A stretch of 64,000 nucleotides of DNA from Metaruminococcus_A sp964607135 (GCA_964607135.1 CAZSIV010000002.1:46361-110360), one strand, 5' to 3'; counted from the first letter of the stretch, positions 17,162-26,835 are shown. Translations and numbers: made by a program. Notes: generated from the letters alone by a model not told the origin.

Positions 17162-17473
17162 ATGTATGAGTTGAAATACCTGCCGGTTGCCCGACAGGAT
17201 ATGGTAGAAATCGTGGGATATGTCAGCCGCGAATTAAACAATCCAACCGCGGCGGAGAATTTGGCGGTGGAGTTGATTGAGGCCGGAAATCGCATATCGG
17301 AATTTCCGTATGCAAATCCGGCTCATGTATCGATCAGGCCGCTAAAGCGTGAATACAGAAAACTGCTTGTGCGAAATTACCTGATGTTCTACTGGATAGA
17401 CGAAGAAAAAAAGCTGGTTACGATATCACGAGTTATTTATGCAAGAAAAGATTATAAAGCTTTGCTGAAATAA
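17162..17473 (+). CDS. RelE/ParE-family toxin (second pair)
   Basis: 103 residues from ATG 17162, preceded by GAAAGG. 'Y-L-P-V-A-R-Q-D-M-V-E-I-V-G-Y-V', 'I-S-E-F-P-Y', and 'R-K-L-L-V-R-N-Y-L-M-F-Y-W-I-D-E' are the ParE/RelE fold. A perfect-palindrome terminator follows. Together with its antitoxin it likely maintains the element. Confidence 0.88.
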   Translation: MYELKYLPVARQDMVEIVGYVSRELNNPTAAENLAVELIEAGNRISEFPYANPAHVSIRPLKREYRKLLVRNYLMFYWIDEEKKLVTISRVIYARKDYKALLK

Positions 17474-17477
17474 CCTT

Positions 17478-17503
17478 GCCCGGATATATATCCGGGCTTT
17501 TTG
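17478..17503 (+). terminator. Intrinsic terminator after second TA pair
   Basis: A 20-base perfect palindrome (GCCCGGATATATATCCGGGC) followed by TTTTT, five bases after the toxin stop. Confidence 0.88.
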
Positions 17504-17521
17504 CATTTTTAGGAGGGCATT

Positions 17522-17773
17522 ATGAATTTATTGATCCGCGATCTTGAACCCTACGCCGTACAAAAGATCGACGAGTTGGCAAAGCGGTCTGAGCTGTCCC
17601 GAAACACCTATTTAAAACGACTGATCGAATCAGCGTCCGTGATCGACGAGCTGCGCGATCAGGAGGAACGATATGCCAGGCTTGTCGAAATGCTTTCCGG
17701 CGTTATCAGTGAAAATACAATCGTTATGGAAAAGATTTCTCAGCTCGCAGGCTATGGTCGGAGATATGAATAA
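17522..17773 (+). CDS. Small ribbon-helix-helix relaxosome protein
   Basis: 83 residues. N-terminal 'L-L-I-R-D-L-E' strand, then 'I-D-E-L-A-K-R-S-E-L-S-R-N-T-Y-L-K-R-L-I' (helix-turn-helix of an RHH) and a C-terminal helix. A strong AGGAGG site precedes it. It lies 17 bases before the relaxase gene, the usual place for the DNA-binding partner that directs the relaxase to oriT. Confidence 0.7.
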   Translation: MNLLIRDLEPYAVQKIDELAKRSELSRNTYLKRLIESASVIDELRDQEERYARLVEMLSGVISENTIVMEKISQLAGYGRRYE

Positions 17774-17790
17774 AGAAAGGAGCAAACCGT

Positions 17791-19002
17791 ATGCCACCGA
17801 TGAAAGCGGGAGTGATCCTGCGGACGCGGTTTATTGATAAGCAATTTGAAGGGGTGCATGGCCGTTCCGGGAAAAACAGGACGGAAACCTTTCAGGGCTA
17901 TATCGACTATATCAACCGGGATGAAGCGGCGCGGAACGCCGCGTTCCAGAAATATAGTCTTTACAACGATTATATGGACAACCCATCCAAAACCTCCGGC
18001 CTATTCACCGCTGACCGGGACGCTTTGACAGCAGATGAAAAAAACACCTTAAAGCAGGCATTTCAAAAAGCGTATGACAATGATGGGATTATGTGGCAGA
18101 CGGTTATCAGTTTTGATAACCGTTTTTTGGCACAGCAGGGAATCTATGATCCATTGACTCATAAGGTGAACGAGGCTCGGCTTCGGGAGTGCGCCAGGAA
18201 CGCCATGCGGGAATTTTTGCGGAATGAGGAGATGGAACAAACTGCGGTCTGGAGCGCGGCAATTCATTACAATACGGATAACATTCATATCCATATTGCG
18301 GCGTCCGAACCAATCCCAACCCGAAAACGGTTTATCTATGAAGGGAAAGAACGTCCGCGCGGCACGGTGAAAGGGAAAACGATCCGGGCAATGAAATCCA
18401 AGGTGGCAAACACTTTTTTAGACCGCGACCGCAGTCTGCTCGACGAGCTGGTGCGGGAACGGATGGTCGGCGGGAAAAGGGATATGGATTCCTTTGATGA
18501 CCCGGTTATGAGGAAAATGTTTGAAAAGATTTATGCTGCACTCCCCGATGACCGCCGCCAGTGGTTTTACAGGATGAACGGTGTTGCCCATCTTCGACCG
18601 GAACTGGATCAGATGTCGATGTATTACCTGAAGACCTACCGCGCAAAGGAATTTACAGCCTTTCAAAAGGAAATATTGAAGGAATCAGAGGTGATGCGGG
18701 AAGTTTACGGCGAAAACAGCCAGTACCGGGAGTATGTCAAAAACAAGACGGACGATCTCATGACCCGGATGGGGAACGCGATCCTTTCAGAAATGCGAGA
18801 ATATTCTAAGCACGATATCCTGTTTCAGATGTCCCGCCGATGGGAAGCTGCGCGGAAGCCGGAAAAGAATGCCCGGTTCTTGGATGGTATGCGTTTAACG
18901 ACCGCTATCAAAGGACTGCGCCGCAGTCTGGACGCAACCTTGCGGCAAAAACGTGAGAATCAAAACGAATATGAACAGATGATTTACAACATGGAACATT
19001 AG
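17791..19002 (+). CDS. MobP2/MobL-type relaxase
   Basis: 403 residues. The metal-binding motif H-Y-N-T-D-N-I-H-I-H-I near residues 159-169 is the three-histidine (HUH) signature. The N-terminal 'F-Q-G-Y-I-D-Y-I-N-R-D' and 'W-Q-T-V-I-S-F' segments are also typical of this family in Firmicute mobile elements. It nicks one strand at oriT and stays attached to the transferred DNA; the coupling protein at 4,236 would pass it to the channel. The C-terminal half is charged and helical. An AbrB-like gene follows closely. Confidence 0.9.
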   Translation: MPPMKAGVILRTRFIDKQFEGVHGRSGKNRTETFQGYIDYINRDEAARNAAFQKYSLYNDYMDNPSKTSGLFTADRDALTADEKNTLKQAFQKAYDNDGIMWQTVISFDNRFLAQQGIYDPLTHKVNEARLRECARNAMREFLRNEEMEQTAVWSAAIHYNTDNIHIHIAASEPIPTRKRFIYEGKERPRGTVKGKTIRAMKSKVANTFLDRDRSLLDELVRERMVGGKRDMDSFDDPVMRKMFEKIYAALPDDRRQWFYRMNGVAHLRPELDQMSMYYLKTYRAKEFTAFQKEILKESEVMREVYGENSQYREYVKNKTDDLMTRMGNAILSEMREYSKHDILFQMSRRWEAARKPEKNARFLDGMRLTTAIKGLRRSLDATLRQKRENQNEYEQMIYNMEH

Positions 19003-19013
19003 GAGGTAATAAA

Positions 19014-19229
19014 ATGATGATGAAAAAAGAAAGCTTAGCCAAACAGCCCTTTATAATTCAAAAACATCAGATAAGAGGAGTGATTCGCCGTATTGACGGC
19101 TTGGGACGATTTGTGATCCCTTCGGAATATCGTGCCGCTTTGGAGATAAAACCAGACCAAATGTTTGAGATTTTTCTGACAGAAGACGGTATTTACGCCA
19201 AAGCTGTAAAAGAACCGAACAAAGGATAA
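19014..19229 (+). CDS. AbrB/MazE/SpoVT-type DNA-binding regulator
   Basis: 71 residues. 'I-R-G-V-I-R-R-I-D-G-L-G-R-F-V-I-P-S-E-Y-R-A-A-L-E-I' is the swapped-hairpin AbrB DNA-binding domain; residues to the end complete it with no sensory domain. Three in-frame ATG codons (19014, 19017, 19020) follow an AGGAGG site. Placed right after the relaxase, it may control transfer or replication genes of the element. Confidence 0.85.
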   Translation: MMMKKESLAKQPFIIQKHQIRGVIRRIDGLGRFVIPSEYRAALEIKPDQMFEIFLTEDGIYAKAVKEPNKG

Positions 19230-19234
19230 AACAA

Positions 19235-19278
19235 AAAAGCAACCGTCCACCCTACCACAAGTAACGGCTGCTTTTTAC
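19235..19278 (+). terminator. Probable terminator after the AbrB-like gene
   Basis: A 12-base stem AAAAGCAACCGT / ACGGCTGCTTTT with one mismatch, followed by T residues. The loop is long (about 19 bases), so efficiency is uncertain. Confidence 0.55.
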
Positions 19279-19414
19279 CAAGGGATTGCAGATAGAACAA
19301 ACTGCCCGATGAAACTTATTGCTTAAGCCAGCATGATCATGTCTCGGCGTTCTGATTCTACATGCTCCATCCACTTTTTATTTTATTCGTAAAAAACATA
19401 AAAGTCAAGTATAT

Positions 19415-19442
19415 GCCGCCTGTAATTTACAGGCGGCTTTTG
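19415..19442 (+). terminator. Intrinsic terminator upstream of repA
   Basis: GCCGCCTGTAA / TTACAGGCGGC stem followed by TTTT, only 20 bases before the repA start. It may act as an attenuator of read-through into repA. Confidence 0.75.
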
Positions 19443-19462
19443 CATTTACAGGAGGAAAAACG

Positions 19463-20341
19463 ATGAACAGAAATTACATTACCTGCCCGAAAGAATACAA
19501 GGGGGGATTTCTCACTATCCCGTGTAGCCTGTTTACCAACCCTGTTTATTCTAAGCTGAGCAGCGAGGCCAAATTGCTCTATGGTCATTTATTGTCTCTT
19601 TCCGGTTTATCGTTAAAAAATCATCTTACCGATCAGGATGGGCGAGCCTACGTCTTTTTCTCTCGTGCGCAGGCTCAGGAGCTGATCGGCTGCGGAGAAA
19701 ATACGGCGACTAAAATCTTCCGCGAATTATCCTCCTGCGGCCTGATCGACGATATTCCGCAGGGAAAGAAGAAAGCCAATAAGATTTATGTCAAGTATCC
19801 GGAGGACGTAAAGCCAGATAAACTGTCCCGGAAACGGGCGAAGGCAGAAAGGAAAACGCGCACAAAGAAAGCGCGGGAAACCTTAAAAAGACTGAACGCG
19901 TCGATCAAGGCAAAAAGGGAGATCGAGCATGGCTTGTCTCTGCGTATCCAGGAAAAGCGCCGCCAGCTGGCGGTAGATCAGACTCTTGAAGTAACCCCTC
20001 AAACCGTCTCGAAAATCCGGGAACAGATCGAATACCATTACTTTATATCAAACGCTGAGTCGTTACATATCTCTCCTGCGTGGGTGGATACTATTATTTT
20101 GAGTATGGCGGAAATGCAGACGGCGTTTTACACGAAAATCAACGGCTGTATGCTTCCCTGGAATGAGCTGAAAAAGGTGCTGGAGCGTTATGATTCATCC
20201 TACTTTTATGATTTTATCAAGTATTTCCGGCAAAATATTTGTGTGAAAAATATCCGCAATCTGAAAGCGTATCTGAAGACGACTCTCTATAACTTTATCC
20301 AACAGACGGCGGCAGAGGAACAGGGATGGGAGTTTTGCTGA
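19463..20341 (+). CDS. RepA_N-family replication initiator
   Basis: 292 residues. The N-terminal 130 residues match the RepA_N winged-helix domain: 'G-G-F-L-T-I-P-C-S-L-F' near residue 15, 'L-S-S-E-A-K-L-L-Y-G-H-L-L-S-L-S', 'D-G-R-A-Y-V-F-F-S', and 'A-T-K-I-F-R-E-L-S-S-C-G-L-I'. A basic helical linker and a C-terminal helical domain (about residues 185-290) follow. It would open a plasmid-type origin, giving the excised ICE limited autonomous replication. The downstream region carries inverted repeats that could hold origin elements. Confidence 0.88.
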   Translation: MNRNYITCPKEYKGGFLTIPCSLFTNPVYSKLSSEAKLLYGHLLSLSGLSLKNHLTDQDGRAYVFFSRAQAQELIGCGENTATKIFRELSSCGLIDDIPQGKKKANKIYVKYPEDVKPDKLSRKRAKAERKTRTKKARETLKRLNASIKAKREIEHGLSLRIQEKRRQLAVDQTLEVTPQTVSKIREQIEYHYFISNAESLHISPAWVDTIILSMAEMQTAFYTKINGCMLPWNELKKVLERYDSSYFYDFIKYFRQNICVKNIRNLKAYLKTTLYNFIQQTAAEEQGWEFC

Positions 20342-20661
20342 AAGAAGCTGAGCTTTAAGTAGCAGCTCCCTTTCATTTTTTGCCGTTTTTTAGCTGTGGG
20401 ATTCGTGCGCCCTTTTTTAGTCCCTTACTTTTTAAGGACAAGATAGATTGAAAGATAATATCTATATCTTGCGATATGAGATATTATCAATCTTTAGAGA
20501 TTCGTAGATGATTTTCAAAATGAATGATGTATTCAATAAAATTTTCATGAGGAGCTAAAGCTTAGATAATTCGGTTAAGGAAAAGTTTACTACGTCCTCT
20601 TTTGTCTTCGGCAACTTCATGACAGGTTGTCGTGAAGTTGTTTTCATCTGTAAAAGTGTGA
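20342..20661. other. Gene-free segment with inverted repeats after repA
   Basis: No convincing gene. It contains an inverted repeat with 10-bp arms (GATAATATCT 20454-20463 / AGATATTATC 20479-20488, AT-rich loop) and the palindrome CAACTTCATGACA/TGTCGTGAAGTTG (20612-20640), the first of four related palindromes. The AT-rich repeat next to a RepA_N gene could belong to a replication origin; that is a guess. Confidence 0.4.
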
Positions 20662-20911
20662 TATAATAACCTCACGGCATGAGCCGAAGCCTTGCAGTGC
20701 AAGCCTTCGGAGACTTAAGAGAACATTGTTCCATGCAAAACCGTGGCTATGCACGGTTTTGTTGTAGGCGCTTCGCGCAATCATGGTATAATAACCTCAC
20801 GACATGAGCCGAAGCCTTGCGGTGCAAGCCTTCGGAGACTTAAGAGAACATTGTTCCATGCAAAACCGCGGCTGTGCACGGTTTTGTTGCAGGCGCTTCG
20901 CGTAATCATGG
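20662..20911 (+). repeat. Two tandem 125-bp repeats, each with a -10 box and two hairpins
   Basis: Copy 1 is 20662-20786 and copy 2 is 20787-20911. They differ at six positions, all transitions. Each begins with TATAAT. Each holds an imperfect hairpin (CCGAAG...CTTCGG) and a second hairpin built on CAAAACCG/CGGTTTTG. A third TATAAT starts at 20912 at exactly the same period, just before the Fic gene. This looks like a duplicated small RNA or leader unit with its own promoter. Confidence 0.7.
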
Positions 20912-20953
20912 TATAATAATAACAATTACTTTTCTGTATAAGGAGGTTGTTTT

Positions 20954-21694
20954 TTGAGCTTATATGAAAAAATCGACCAGTATAAAGCGATACTGGATGA
21001 AAAACGGCCGTTTGAATCTCCTGTCCTGAAGCAGTTGCAGGATTACTACCGGATCGGTTTAACCTATTCCAGCAATGCGTTGGAAGGAAATACGCTCACC
21101 ATCAGCGAAACAAAGGTGCTGTTGGAGGATGGGTTGACTGCAAACGGCAAGCCCTTAAAAGACACCTTTGAAGCGCTCGGACATGCGAGAGCCTATGATT
21201 TCATGTTCTCTTTGCTGCGGAAGCATGAAATCACAGAGCAGGATACAACGATGCTGCACCGATTATTTTATACCGGCATTGACGATTCACAGGCCGGTCA
21301 ATACCGCACCGAACCCGTCTTTATTACCGGTTCCAGTTTTCCCGTTTGCGAAGCGGGACACATTCGCGCAGAAATGACGGGATTGTTTCGCTGGATAGAC
21401 AGCGAGCGTGGGCGTTATCATCCGGTCGAGTTTGCGGCTGAACTACACAAACGGTTTGTGTTTATCCATCCTTTTATTGATGGGAACGGTCGGGTTGCCC
21501 GGCTGCTGATGAATGCCGCTTTGATTCAGGACGGCTATATGATTGTCACCATCCCCCCTGTACTCCGCATGGAATATATCGGGTTGTTAGAAAAAGCCCA
21601 TACCGACGCTACGGATTTCATCAATTTTATTGCGGAACAGGAATTGGAAAGCGAAAAAGATATGATGCGGCTGCTGCATCTTCCGCGTTCATAA
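20954..21694 (+). CDS. Fic-family AMP-transferase-like protein
   Basis: 246 residues from TTG 20954 with AAGGAGG upstream. The Fic motif H-P-F-I-D-G-N-G-R-V-A-R lies near residues 174-185. The inhibitory helix motif S-N-A-L-E-G-N near residues 38-44 makes it a class II Fic protein that is autoinhibited. Such enzymes transfer AMP (or another nucleotide part) to hydroxyl groups of target proteins. It is a single-gene unit in the ICE, with the 125-bp repeats upstream and a strong terminator downstream. A toxin or regulatory role is inference. Confidence 0.9.
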   Translation: MSLYEKIDQYKAILDEKRPFESPVLKQLQDYYRIGLTYSSNALEGNTLTISETKVLLEDGLTANGKPLKDTFEALGHARAYDFMFSLLRKHEITEQDTTMLHRLFYTGIDDSQAGQYRTEPVFITGSSFPVCEAGHIRAEMTGLFRWIDSERGRYHPVEFAAELHKRFVFIHPFIDGNGRVARLLMNAALIQDGYMIVTIPPVLRMEYIGLLEKAHTDATDFINFIAEQELESEKDMMRLLHLPRS

Positions 21695-21703
21695 TACTAC
21701 AGC

Positions 21704-21731
21704 AAAGGGAAGCGAAAACGCTTCCCTTTTT
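21704..21731 (+). terminator. Intrinsic terminator after fic
   Basis: GGGAAGCG / CGCTTCCC stem, AAAA loop and TTTTTT tail, about ten bases after the stop codon. Confidence 0.88.
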
Positions 21732-22071
21732 TGCTTGTAACTTCGCGACAGTTTGTCGTAAAGTGTTTAAGAATAATATATTCGGGACAACCCAGAATCC
21801 TATATGCCCTAATTATGGGTATATAGGTAAATAATGTATAAAAGCTGGTTATTTATTATATTTTCACAAATAAAAACGATATATATTTTAGCGGTTTATA
21901 TCAACCATTAAATATATCATTACTGTTCCGACCTGCATACTTTTGCTTTTCACCTTGGGAAAGTTTTGGAATAATATTATGTGAATGTTTCTTCTCTTTC
22001 GCCGCCCCCAGAGCGTTTTGTACAAGTTTTGTATGAAGCAAATTTTTCGTAAAGCAAAGGAGAAGATAAAC
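21732..22071. other. AT-rich gap before the integrase gene
   Basis: Holds the second palindrome of the family (ACTTCGCGACA/TGTCGTAAAGT, about 21739-21766) and AT-rich sequence. An open frame in phase with the integrase extends back to ATG 21985 but has no ribosome binding site; nothing else stands out. Confidence 0.5.
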
Positions 22072-22956
22072 ATGAGCGTAAAAGAAATTACCGAATGCAG
22101 GATGTTGTACGAACTACTGGATACCTGGCTGCTGATATACAAGCTTGGACTGGTAAAAGAAACCACTTACCGCTGCTATGCTTGCGCGGTGAAGAAAATC
22201 AAAGAATACCAGACAGATATGCCGCTTGGCCTGTTTGGAAGCGTGAATTTTAAAAGTTTACTTTATCAGTTGATGAACGACGGCTTATCTAAAAGCACGA
22301 TAACAAAGGTTCATATCTGTATCAAGAGCGCTTTTGATATCGCTGTAGACTCTGGAACGGCAGCCCGCAACCCTGCCTATAAGGTTTCGGTTCCTCAAAA
22401 CGCGCCGGAAAAAAAGATAGAAGCTCTGACGGTTCCCCAGCAAAAGCAGGTAATAGACGCTTGTCATGAGACGATGTATGGCGAATATGTCTTGTTTCTC
22501 ATCTGTACCGGACTTCGGATTTCAGAGTTTATCAATTTGAGATGGGATGATTATGATCAGTCAAACAGTTGTTTGAAGATTACCCAAAGCAAAACAGAGG
22601 CGGGCATTAGAATCATCCCCCTGCTCCACCCTGCCGAGATCATATTAACCTTACAGCCCCGTATTTCAGAATATATTTTTTTACAACAAAATGGGAATCA
22701 AATTACAAAGTCCGTTATGCGGCGATTATATGAACGATTGAGAAGATTAACAGGGATTCGGGAGATTACCAATCATGTTTATCGTCATACTTATGCGACC
22801 CGCGCGGTTGAACAACATATTGAGTACACGGCACTGGCAAAAATTTTGGGACATACTAATCCGGCGTTTACGATGCAGCGGTATGTTACTCCGGATTTGG
22901 AGCATTTAAAAGAAGAGGTACGGCGGCTGGATACTGGAAAGTTTGTGGAGCTATAA
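22072..22956 (+). CDS. int: Tyrosine recombinase (ICE integrase)
   Basis: 294 residues from ATG 22072, chosen for the AAAGGAG site just upstream. It has an N-terminal SAM-like DNA-binding domain (about residues 1-100). The catalytic domain has R in 'C-T-G-L-R-I-S-E-F', the H-x-x-R box 'H-V-Y-R-H-T-Y-A', 'L-G-H', and the nucleophile Tyr in 'M-Q-R-Y-V-T'. It should integrate and excise the element. The nearest tRNA, tRNA-Lys, lies 1.6 kb downstream with its 3' end towards the element, the usual geometry. A terminator follows. Confidence 0.9.
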   Translation: MSVKEITECRMLYELLDTWLLIYKLGLVKETTYRCYACAVKKIKEYQTDMPLGLFGSVNFKSLLYQLMNDGLSKSTITKVHICIKSAFDIAVDSGTAARNPAYKVSVPQNAPEKKIEALTVPQQKQVIDACHETMYGEYVLFLICTGLRISEFINLRWDDYDQSNSCLKITQSKTEAGIRIIPLLHPAEIILTLQPRISEYIFLQQNGNQITKSVMRRLYERLRRLTGIREITNHVYRHTYATRAVEQHIEYTALAKILGHTNPAFTMQRYVTPDLEHLKEEVRRLDTGKFVEL

Positions 22957-22977
22957 TTTTACAGGTGTTCTCAAAAA

Positions 22978-23010
22978 TCAAAAAGGGAAGCAAGAAGCGC
23001 TTCCCTTTTC
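22978..23010 (+). terminator. Intrinsic terminator after the integrase
   Basis: GGGAAGC / GCTTCCC stem with an AAGAAGC loop followed by TTTTC. Confidence 0.8.
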
Positions 23011-23015
23011 TGTTT

Positions 23016-23048
23016 TCAACTTCGTGCAGACTCTGCACGAAGTTATTT
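23016..23048. repeat. 33-bp palindrome-bearing repeat, copy 1
   Basis: Contains the perfect inverted repeat AACTTCGTGCAGA / TCTGCACGAAGTT followed by ATTT. An identical 33-base copy lies at 23813-23845; related but divergent palindromes lie at 20612-20640 and 21739-21766. It may serve as terminator for the minus-strand gene that ends at 23075. Confidence 0.8.
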
Positions 23049-23074
23049 TTTTCTTTATTATTTACTCTAACAAA

Positions 23075-23695
23075 CTACTTTTTCAGTTTACGTTCTAACG
23101 TTGCTACTTCCTTGTTCAGTTCTTTATTAGTTTGAATCATCTGTTGCTGGGCTTTTTCAAATTCATAAAGATTAACCGCTTCTTGGATGTTCGTCACTCG
23201 TCTGTTATCGACGTACTCACAAAATTTTTCTACCGTCGATAGATTTCGATATGCCGGAGGTACAATAGAATTATTCAACTTTCTTTTGATAGCATCCTCC
23301 TTCGCTAACGCCTGCTGCCATTCACCCGAAAGAAGTCTCATACGTTGTAATACTTTCTCATCGTTCCGGCGTACATACTGAATTATACGAAACACAAGGT
23401 GAACTAAGCCCCAGATAATTACAAGGCAAATTTCAAGCGCAATAATAAAAACAACCGCTGAAAGTAATCCTGAAAGGATTTTATTAAACCAATCCCAAGA
23501 CTTATTAACTGCGCAAACCGCTAATATAACGGCAACCAGAAAAACCAGCATCGCACTTGTCTTATGCCAAAATGAAATATTAAGCTTATAAAGCGGATTT
23601 CCAACGTGACGCAGAGCACGTCCAATTACCTTTGTTTCATAGTTAGCGTCTTTCAATTCTACCAAAGCATCGTAAGTCTCTTTTATATTCAACAT
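23075..23695 (-). CDS. Two-helix membrane protein with C-terminal coiled coil
   Basis: 206 residues. Two transmembrane helices (about residues 47-65 and 74-101) are followed by a helical cytoplasmic part. It holds a segment 'V-P-P-A-Y-R-N-L-S-T-V-E-K-F-C-E-Y-V-D' and 'E-A-V-N-L-Y-E-F-E-K', a pattern seen in many unannotated clostridial membrane proteins, and ends in a coiled coil. It is the only minus-strand gene of the visible element and is framed by two identical 33-base palindromic repeats. Function unknown. Confidence 0.65.
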   Translation of the reverse strand: MLNIKETYDALVELKDANYETKVIGRALRHVGNPLYKLNISFWHKTSAMLVFLVAVILAVCAVNKSWDWFNKILSGLLSAVVFIIALEICLVIIWGLVHLVFRIIQYVRRNDEKVLQRMRLLSGEWQQALAKEDAIKRKLNNSIVPPAYRNLSTVEKFCEYVDNRRVTNIQEAVNLYEFEKAQQQMIQTNKELNKEVATLERKLKK

Positions 23696-23812
23696 AAATA
23701 CACCTCAAAACTAATCACGAAACTTTGATACCTTAAGATTTATCTGGTTATCATCTCTCCAGCATATAAAGTGACGAAAAGAAAATCAGTTCAGACGTTT
23801 TGATGTTAGCGG

Positions 23813-23845
23813 TCAACTTCGTGCAGACTCTGCACGAAGTTATTT
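23813..23845. repeat. 33-bp palindrome-bearing repeat, copy 2
   Basis: Exact copy of the 33-base element at 23016-23048. The pair frames the 206-residue membrane protein gene, 797 bp apart. Confidence 0.8.
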
Positions 23846-23900
23846 GTGAGATTATGAGTATAGCGGCATAATATTTTTTGTATAAATTGATAAATATGCC

Positions 23901-23929
23901 TTGCAAATTCTTCCAAAATATGATATAAT
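23901..23929 (+). promoter_or_regulatory. Strong promoter of the ICE-end RNA
   Basis: TTGCAA (23901-23906), 17-base spacer, TATAAT (23924-23929). No coding gene follows; a structured transcript with a terminator does. Confidence 0.75.
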
Positions 23930-23935
23930 AGATAT

Positions 23936-24125
23936 AGAAAAAGAAAAACCCCATTAGCTGGGAAACGGACGGCAATCCGTTCTCACTAATTGAACCGTGT
24001 AACCAGCACGTTTCAAAAGCCAACAGGGTAACTTCCTTGTGCTTACCATAACACAAGTTGAGTTAGATTGTCAAGGGCTTGAACGTGCTACACTCAAAAC
24101 GTACGTTCAGGCTCTTGCTTTTTGT
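23936..24125 (+). ncRNA. Candidate structured non-coding RNA of about 190 nt at the ICE end
   Basis: Bounded by a consensus promoter and an intrinsic terminator. Internal helices are: ATTAG/CTAAT enclosing AACGGA/TCCGTT (23953-23990); GAACCGTG/CACGTTTC with one mismatch (23992-24014); CTTGTG/CACAAG with further outer pairs (24036-24057); and the 14-bp terminator helix (24074-24117, two G-U pairs) followed by GCTTTTT. No ORF with a ribosome binding site is visible inside. I do not match it to a known RNA family; regulation of excision or copy number is one possibility. Confidence 0.55.
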
Positions 24126-24596
24126 TCCCGCAACAGAAAGCAGGATCGTGGACGTAGCAACAAACCCAAAAACTCCACGATACGCGCACCTTGAAAACAA
24201 AATAGAGGATTCTGTAATACGTTCCCTGTGTGTCCCCCATCGGGAAAGCCAAGCTGTAAACACGCTCTGCGAACAATGTTCCTACAGCAAGAAAGGACGA
24301 TACCCTTTCGGCGACGATCCACACAGAGGGATCATGATACTTCCGTCCAGCCACAGACACAAGCAATGGGGACGGCCCGGTGAGAACCACGGGGTAGGAA
24401 AGCGCAATGCTTTCACTAATGGAGCTGCTTCATCAACAGCCGTTGCAGAATCCCAATTCAGCAACAAGGTTTTTACCGGTTTCCCGGTTTTTATAAAACT
24501 TTTTGCGTATACCCATGTTGCACAACCAACGTGGGTATATCAAAGAGCTTTATATACCGAACAATCTGCCCGACCTGCATCGAGCAGATCATTCGC
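24126..24596. other. Gene-free ICE end next to tRNA-Lys
   Basis: Contains several short inverted repeats: ATCGTGGA/TCCACGAT (24146-24182), a CCGG hairpin between T runs near 24475-24495 that could terminate in both directions, and ATACCCA-GTTG/CAAC-TGGGTAT (about 24508-24540) close to the tRNA. The last could be integrase arm or excisionase sites. A long open frame here reads into the tRNA gene and is an artefact. Confidence 0.45.
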
Positions 24597-24672
24597 TGGT
24601 GAACCACCGGGGATTCGAACCCCGGACCCTTTGATTAAAAGTCAAATGCTCTGCCAACTGAGCTAGTGGTTC
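24597..24672 (-). tRNA. tRNA-Lys (anticodon UUU), probable ICE attachment site
   Basis: On the minus strand the sequence folds as a tRNA: acceptor GAACCAC paired with GTGGTTC, D-arm AGCTCAGTTGGCAGAGC, anticodon loop CTTTTAA, T-arm GGTTCGAATCC, and an encoded CCA (complement at 24597-24599). It has 76 bases. Its 3' end faces the mobile element, and composition changes across it. The T-arm/acceptor end is therefore the likely core of the integrase recombination site; the second copy of the core would lie beyond the left edge. Confidence 0.95.
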
Positions 24673-24702
24673 TTATCGGCATATGCCATAACATGCTTAT
24701 TT

Positions 24703-24731
24703 ATTATATATAATCCCTTCTTCTTTGTCAA
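24703..24731 (-). promoter_or_regulatory. Promoter of tRNA-Lys
   Basis: Read on the minus strand: TTGACA (24726-24731), 17-base spacer, TATAAT (24703-24708), about 30 bases upstream of the tRNA. Confidence 0.8.
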
Positions 24732-24796
24732 CACTTTTTTCGGGAAAACCTTCCTTTTTTCTTGAGGGCGCTTTTGGCGAACGCCCCATATTATTG

Positions 24797-24826
24797 TTGC
24801 AGGGGTTTGCGAAATTATGCTATAAT
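24797..24826 (+). promoter_or_regulatory. Probable promoter of lepA
   Basis: TTGCAG (24797-24802), 18-base spacer, TATAAT (24821-24826), about 200 bases upstream of lepA. The rest of the tRNA-lepA gap (24673-25026) shows nothing else. Confidence 0.6.
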
Positions 24827-25026
24827 ATCAATAATATGATATAAAAATACCGGCAGAACAGTTGTGATATGATCCTTATCCCTTGCTTTTTGCATGATGA
24901 AACGCACCGTTTTTTGCAGTCATAACGCTGTGAAGACCAAATTTTTAGCTTTTTATTTTCACGTCCGGCGGCATATCCCTAAGAAAAAGAGACAGCCGCG
25001 GACAGAATGTCAGCTGAGGTGATTTT

Positions 25027-26835
<1,809 letters not shown>

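Noticed and set aside
20662..20911. Tandem repeat considered as a CRISPR array
   Set aside because: Whole 125-bp units are repeated with no unique spacers, and no cas gene is near.
24079..24666. 195-codon plus-strand open frame ending inside the tRNA gene
   Set aside because: Its last 20 residues are the translation of the tRNA-Lys antisense strand, there is no ribosome binding site, and the frame runs through the terminator of the RNA candidate. A common annotation artefact.
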